Shown: piece by piece, positions 59,857 through 64,000 of the stretch | How positions within the stretch are numbered: the first letter of the stretch is position 1 | Layout: each line of letters begins with the position of its first letter | Assembly: GCA_937927335.1 (NCBI GenBank) | Contig: CALBDU010000087.1 | Coordinates: 1-64,000, forward strand | DNA length: 64,000 nucleotides | Source of the DNA: an uncultured Clostridium sp. | Lineage (GTDB): Bacteria > Bacillota > Clostridia > Clostridiales > Clostridiaceae | Reading direction: 5' to 3' | Position numbers and translations under genes: made by a program | The notes under the pieces: model-generated | Databases searched by the model: none | The model's input: only the letters and a program-made list of their open reading frames with translations | What the model was told of the DNA's origin: nothing

Positions 59857-60747
59857 ATGAATATTGAAAATTTACAATACTTTTACGAGGCTGCAAATCT
59901 TAAAAGCATATCAAAAGCAGCAGAAAAATCACACATTTCACAATCTGCTTTAAGCAAGCAGATTCAAAAGCTGGAGGAAAACCTGGGAGTTAAGCTTATA
60001 GATAGAAGCAATAGGGGGGTAGAGCTCACTGAAGCCGGAGAACTTGTTATGAAGTATGCTGAAAAAATTCTTCATAATTATGACAGGCTTGAAGAAGAAA
60101 TAAAATACCTTGGCAATGATATAAATATGGTTAAAATCAATGCCTGCTGTGTATTAAATCCGTATATCATGACGAAAACCTTATATCATATGAAAAAGAA
60201 GCTTCCAAAGTTTCACTTTAATGTTAACTCAAATTACTGCGATAAAATCGAGGTAGCTATATCTGAATTTAATTCTGACATAGGGCTTGTTTGCAAGCCA
60301 CCTGCTGATAAAAAAGTAGCTATTGATGTTCTGGCAGTTGACAAGGTTGTGCTGGTAGCCGGACAAAATTTTGATATTCCTGATGCCATTGATTTTGAAG
60401 ATATACTAAAATATCAAATGGTAATGTTAAATGCAAACAATGGTACCAATGAAACAGTGAAGAAAAAACTCAATTTGATTGGTAAGAGCTTTGCAGATTT
60501 AAAAATTGTATTCACTGCAGACTCTACCGAATCCATAAAAGCTGCAGTGGTCAACGGTCAAGGTATAACCTTCCTGCCATATCTTGTAGTGAAACAGGAG
60601 CTGGACGGCAATCTTTTAAAAGAGATAGATGTGAATAATTTAAATATGACCTATAATCTTTATCTCATTCATAATGTGGATGCTAATGATAAAATTAAAC
60701 ATGTTATTAATGAATTTAAGAGCATTTGGAAAAAGGCAGTTAAATAA
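59857..60747 (+). CDS. LysR-family transcriptional regulator
   Basis: A 296-residue LysR regulator. The N-terminal winged HTH is NIENLQYFYEAANLKSISKAAEKSHISQSALSKQIQKLEENLGVKLIDR. The C-terminal effector-binding domain (about 90-290) has INACCVLNPYIMTKTLYHMKK, FNSDIGLVCKPPADKKVAIDVL and VNGQGITFLPYLV. The start is ATG at 59857, after GGGGGG; the frame beginning upstream overlaps the UbiA gene. It probably senses a metabolite tied to the quinone/electron-transfer genes on both sides. Confidence 0.93.
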   Translation: MNIENLQYFYEAANLKSISKAAEKSHISQSALSKQIQKLEENLGVKLIDRSNRGVELTEAGELVMKYAEKILHNYDRLEEEIKYLGNDINMVKINACCVLNPYIMTKTLYHMKKKLPKFHFNVNSNYCDKIEVAISEFNSDIGLVCKPPADKKVAIDVLAVDKVVLVAGQNFDIPDAIDFEDILKYQMVMLNANNGTNETVKKKLNLIGKSFADLKIVFTADSTESIKAAVVNGQGITFLPYLVVKQELDGNLLKEIDVNNLNMTYNLYLIHNVDANDKIKHVINEFKSIWKKAVK

Positions 60748-60754
60748 AAGAAAA

Positions 60755-60783
60755 CCCCGGTTAAAATAACCGGGATTTTTCTT
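60755..60783. terminator. Terminator after the LysR gene
   Basis: An 8-bp stem CCCGGTTA/TAACCGGG with a three-base loop, then a T-run on the plus strand. It also lies past the stop codon of the convergent polyprenyl synthase gene. Confidence 0.9.
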
Positions 60784-60798
60784 TTGAATAGGGTTTTA

Positions 60799-61764
60799 TC
60801 AATAATTTCTATAAAGAAGTTTTTTTGTAATTTCCATCAGCACTTCCTTATTATCATTTTCAGGCAGGCTTTCAATTAACTTTATCGCCTTATCTGAATA
60901 CCGTTTTGCCAATTGGATGCATTTATCCAATGCCTTGGAGTTTCTTACATATTCTCCAATTTCCTTAATATCCTGATCAGTATAGTAATCTTTCCTAATT
61001 AACTGATTAAATACAGGATCCTTTTCTGCCACTGCATATAGAACTGGCAATGTAAGAATACCTTGTTTTAAATCATTCGCGGGCGACTTGCCTAAAATAT
61101 CCTCATCACCGGAATAATCCAGTATATCATCTATGATCTGGAAGGCCATGCCAATATTATGGCCGATATTCCAAAACTTTCTTGACAGGCTGTCACTGCA
61201 CCCACTGGAGGATGCCCCGGTGTAGAGGCTTAATGAAAACAGTTCAGCTGTTTTTGAAGCTATTCTCTTCAAATATGACTTTACCGTAATTTTAGCATCA
61301 AACCTGGAATTAAGCTGCTCTATTTCCCCAAAGCATATTCTGGTCATTGAATTTGAATCCACATTAATAGCTTTTAACGATGAATTTTCAGAAAGTATTT
61401 TAAAGCATTTACAGAACAAATAGTCTCCAATATATACCGCATAGTCCTTGCCATATTTTGACTGGATAGTTTCGTTGCCGCGCCTAAGCTTTGAATCATC
61501 AACGATATCATCATGCACCAGTGTCGCCATGTGAAGCATTTCAACCACAGCAGCCAAAGATGCCGCTCTTTTACGGTCATAACTTCCAAAGCCTGAGGCT
61601 ATTAAAACAAAACCAGGTCTTAGCAGTTTACCACCGGAATGAATAAGCTCCAGTATGGAATTTTCTATTATTTTGTCCTTACACTTTGCATTTTGTTCCA
61701 TTATATTAACTGCATAATCCAGATCCTCTTTTATCAAAGGGCAGGAATTCCAAAAACTGTCCAT
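60799..61764 (-). CDS. Polyprenyl diphosphate synthase (DmkB/HepT-like)
   Basis: A 321-residue trans-polyprenyl synthase that builds the isoprenoid side chain for quinones. The first Asp-rich motif is LVHDDIVDDSKLRRGNETIQ; the second is FQIIDDILDYSGDEDILGK. The N-terminal SGGKLLRPGFVLIASG is the IPP-binding region. The family includes heptaprenyl synthase component 2 and the Listeria EET gene dmkB. The gene is 11 bp after ndh2 in one operon. The residues just before the first motif (MLHMATL) suggest a long product, but length is not certain. Confidence 0.9.
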   Translation of the reverse strand: MDSFWNSCPLIKEDLDYAVNIMEQNAKCKDKIIENSILELIHSGGKLLRPGFVLIASGFGSYDRKRAASLAAVVEMLHMATLVHDDIVDDSKLRRGNETIQSKYGKDYAVYIGDYLFCKCFKILSENSSLKAINVDSNSMTRICFGEIEQLNSRFDAKITVKSYLKRIASKTAELFSLSLYTGASSSGCSDSLSRKFWNIGHNIGMAFQIIDDILDYSGDEDILGKSPANDLKQGILTLPVLYAVAEKDPVFNQLIRKDYYTDQDIKEIGEYVRNSKALDKCIQLAKRYSDKAIKLIESLPENDNKEVLMEITKKLLYRNY

Positions 61765-61775
61765 ATAATCATCCC

Positions 61776-63575
61776 CTATGCATCTTTAGTGTAAATAGGT
61801 TTCCTTTTTCCATAAGCTATTTTTCCAAAGGTTCTCCAGAACCATGGTATTACATAGTAGTCTAGTCCGAAGGCTCTGCCTGCGCCGCCCATAAGTGCTA
61901 CTGCACCGAATATATACCACAGTATCTCCTTGCCGCCCATGGCAGAAAGAATGAAATTGAAACACAGGAATATTGAACCTGCGCTGGCAAGGAACGTGAA
62001 CAAGCCTGCTAGTAAGGCAAGTCCAATGGCTACCTCTCCAAGCACAATTGTAACCTGGAAGAAATAAGCATAAGGTGCTATAAAAGTGTTCATAAATGCT
62101 GTATAGAAAGCCGGAGGGTTAGCCAGCAAAGGTACTACTGTATTGGCAGCCTGAGCAGCTCCCTCTGCAGCCTGCTGTGATGCACCTGACACATTAGTTG
62201 TGCTCACAATATAAATGTGTTCTGGTGAAAGCCATCCCTGACTGATTTTGGTTACACCCTCAATGACCCACATGGTACCGATATATAACCTCAGCACCAC
62301 CAGCCAGAGAGTTGATGACCTTGCAGCAAGATGCCCTCTCATAATACTTCTTTCGTCTTTCATATAGAAGAATTCATGGCAAAGGTAATTATAAATCAAC
62401 AGGAATCCACCAATGCCGAATAAATAATGCATATTTACAAGATGCTTCATTGCCATGGCAAAGAAACCAGAAAGCTTCATGCCTCCTACATCTGCGACAC
62501 CGTATCTGCCGCCGACTGATACCATGAATCCATGGTAATTTGACTTGAATTCAACTTTTTCCTTCTTTTCAATGGCAGCTTCAATATTTTTTGCTACAGT
62601 TTCTCCTGTCTGCATAGCAGCCTCCACTATCTGCGGAGTTGGCTTGCCATTTTCCTCATACCAGGCTATATCACCCACAACAAATATATTTTCCTTGCTA
62701 ACAGACTGCATATACTTGTTTGTCTGAAGTCTGCCCCGTTTTCCCATTTCCAGATTTAGCTCTGAAGCTTCTGCATTGCCTTGAATGCCACAGGTCCAGA
62801 TAAGGGTCCTTGATGGAATTTCAGTGCCATCCTTAAGCTTAACCAGGTTTGGCGTTACCTCAACTATAGGAGCATTTTTCATAAGCTCAATGCCCTTTTT
62901 AGCCATATAACGTTCAACCTTGCCAGCCTGATCCTTATTAAGCATGTTAAGAATTGACGGCATGGCTTCTACAACCATAAGCCTTACTTCTTTTTCATCC
63001 ACGTTATGCTCTTTGCTGAGTCTGGTTTTCCATTCCATCAGTTCGCCGATGGTTTCTATACCTGTAAATCCAGCACCCGCCACTATAAGTGTTAATAATT
63101 CCTTCCTGCGGCTGTCATTTCTCTCCTTAGATGCTGCTTTGAACATATTTTCAATATGTTCCCTGATAGTCAGCGCATCTTCCAGTGACCACAGCGAGAA
63201 ACCGTTCTCTTTTACGCCTGGAACTCCGAAATATGCAGTTTCGCTTCCTGTTCCAACTACAAGATAATCATACTGGTATGTGTTATACTCCGTAGTTACC
63301 TTCTGTCCTTCAATATCCACCTTTTCAATGTTTTCAGTAATAATATTTACCTTTGAACCATGAAATATGGTCCTTAGGTCCACCATAACAGATTCCTTGT
63401 CAACTCTTCCTCCTGCGACCTCATGAAGTTCTGTCATCAGGGTATGGAAAGGATTCCTATCTATTAAAGTGATTTCAACATTATTATTTTTTTTGTACTT
63501 TTTAGAAAGCTTTTTTGCTGTGTGAACTCCTCCGTAGCCTGCTCCTAAAATTACTATTTTTATTCTGTCTGACAT
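61776..63575 (-). CDS. Type II NADH dehydrogenase with a membrane C-terminal domain (Ndh2-like)
   Basis: A 599-residue FAD enzyme. The NDH-2 part (about 1-390) has the FAD motif VILGAGYGGVHTAKKL, the NAD motif LIVAGAGFTGIETIGELM, IWTCGIQGN and FVVGDIAWYEE. After a hydrophobic loop there is a C-terminal membrane region (about 410-580) with four helices of DoxX type (WLVVLRLYIGTMWVIEGVTKI, YFFQVTIVLGEVAIGLALLAGLFTFLA), not present in normal NDH-2 enzymes. Listeria Ndh2 of the FLEET pathway also carries an extra membrane domain. It should move electrons from NADH to a quinone. RBS AAGGGGTGAT. Confidence 0.92.
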   Translation of the reverse strand: MSDRIKIVILGAGYGGVHTAKKLSKKYKKNNNVEITLIDRNPFHTLMTELHEVAGGRVDKESVMVDLRTIFHGSKVNIITENIEKVDIEGQKVTTEYNTYQYDYLVVGTGSETAYFGVPGVKENGFSLWSLEDALTIREHIENMFKAASKERNDSRRKELLTLIVAGAGFTGIETIGELMEWKTRLSKEHNVDEKEVRLMVVEAMPSILNMLNKDQAGKVERYMAKKGIELMKNAPIVEVTPNLVKLKDGTEIPSRTLIWTCGIQGNAEASELNLEMGKRGRLQTNKYMQSVSKENIFVVGDIAWYEENGKPTPQIVEAAMQTGETVAKNIEAAIEKKEKVEFKSNYHGFMVSVGGRYGVADVGGMKLSGFFAMAMKHLVNMHYLFGIGGFLLIYNYLCHEFFYMKDERSIMRGHLAARSSTLWLVVLRLYIGTMWVIEGVTKISQGWLSPEHIYIVSTTNVSGASQQAAEGAAQAANTVVPLLANPPAFYTAFMNTFIAPYAYFFQVTIVLGEVAIGLALLAGLFTFLASAGSIFLCFNFILSAMGGKEILWYIFGAVALMGGAGRAFGLDYYVIPWFWRTFGKIAYGKRKPIYTKDA

Positions 63576-63812
63576 ATAATCACCCCTTGTTCTATGATAA
63601 ACTTTTATTTAGGTTCATAAATAATGATATCAGCTTTTAATTTATTGTCCATAATCCAAAATGAGGTAAGTTATCTGCTTTTATAGTATTCCCCAATGCA
63701 TCATTCTTTATTTTAGAGGGTTTATGACAATCTTGAATAATTTTTTTAAAAATTCAACATACTAAAATATCATACAGCATAACAATTTGTCATAGTTAAC
63801 ATCGTTAAAACA

Positions 63813-63842
63813 TTGTTATAATTTAATTATAAATTATAACAA
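63813..63842 (+). promoter_or_regulatory. 12-bp inverted repeat over the promoter of the lipoprotein gene
   Basis: TTGTTATAATTT (63813-63824), six bases, AAATTATAACAA (63831-63842): a perfect palindrome 28 bp before the start codon. A TATAAT lies inside the left arm (63817-63822), so a bound regulator would block the -10 region. The rest of the 295-bp gap to ndh2 shows no gene. Confidence 0.7.
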
Positions 63843-63870
63843 TAAATCAATGTAAAGGGGAGGACTTAGT

Positions 63871-64000
63871 ATGAAATTCAAAGCATTATTTTTAACAGTG
63901 GCTATATTGGCTACACTACTCACAGGCTGCGGCCAGAAAACAGCAAACAACACTACAAATAATACTACTAATAACACATCCAATACTGCACAAAAAACAG
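63871..64000 (+). CDS. Lipoprotein start, candidate PplA-like, cut by window end
   Basis: Forty-three codons are visible. The signal peptide MKFKALFLTVAILATLLTGC ends at the lipobox LLTGC (Cys20). A Thr/Asn-rich repeat linker (KTANNTTNNTTNNTSNT) follows. The Listeria electron-transfer lipoprotein PplA has a lipobox and a Ser/Thr-type linker before its FMN domains; the domain part here lies outside the window, so the identity is inferred only from context (divergent from ndh2). RBS GGGGAGG, seven bases before the ATG. Confidence 0.85.
   Translation, partial: MKFKALFLTVAILATLLTGCGQKTANNTTNNTTNNTSNTAQKT

Overview
The window looks like chromosomal DNA of a low-GC, spore-forming, flagellated anaerobe of the Clostridium group. 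The supporting features are a pyruvate:ferredoxin oxidoreductase, an alpha/beta-type small acid-soluble spore protein, a CotF-like coat protein, Bacillus/Clostridium-type chemotaxis proteins (CheC, CheD, FliY), SAM-I and T-box leaders, strong GGAGG/GAGGTGAT ribosome binding sites and frequent TTG starts. No rRNA, tRNA, CRISPR array, prophage or complete insertion sequence was seen. Bases 1-47 are not biological: they match the Illumina TruSeq P7 adapter with an index, and bases 48-67 are a fold-back copy of bases 87-106, so the left edge is a damaged contig end inside flgL.

Layout. 0-13 kb: minus-strand motility block, flgM-flgN-flgK-(flgL) and fapA-cheW-cheD-cheB-cheR-cheA-cheC-cheY-cheW-fliM-fliY, each preceded by a TAAA-N15-nCCGATAA-like (sigma-28/SigD) promoter. 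13-24 kb: housekeeping genes (aminodeoxychorismate lyase-like, HAD, Cys-rich DUF1292, PFOR, MurG, SASP, RecJ, XRE regulator, amidase, CotF). 25-29 kb: a secreted Ig-like surface protein beside an ECF sigma factor and an RsgI-type anti-sigma. 29.6-32.2 kb: ApbE flavinyltransferase overlapping a membrane iron-sulfur protein with two flavinylation domains. 32-37 kb: KimA-like potassium transporter with a short KdpD/KdpE pair. 37-48 kb: mixed small operons (Tag, GGDEF, AEC carrier, HAD, ACT, DUF190-CrcB, Usp, acyltransferase, DUF815 ATPase, AraC/MFS). 48.8-50.7 kb: homoserine dehydrogenase behind two tandem threonine (ACC) T-boxes. 51-54 kb: ABC importer operon with a BFD-like [2Fe-2S] protein. 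56-57.4 kb: SAM-I riboswitch and MetA. 57.4-58.9 kb: FetAB. 58.9-64 kb: UbiA prenyltransferase, LysR regulator, polyprenyl diphosphate synthase, NDH-2 with a membrane C-terminus, and the start of a lipoprotein with a Thr/Asn-rich linker.

The last block, together with the ApbE/FMN-domain pair at 30 kb, has the parts list of a flavin-based extracellular electron transfer (FLEET) system as known from Listeria (DmkA, DmkB, Ndh2, FmnB, PplA). In this organism it is split into two places and carries its own LysR regulator. This is the most interesting inference in the window. Other points worth a look are the KimA-KdpDE pairing without a Kdp ATPase, the ECF/RsgI hybrid, the tandem T-boxes, and a REP-like GGGGTCnGACCCC palindrome.
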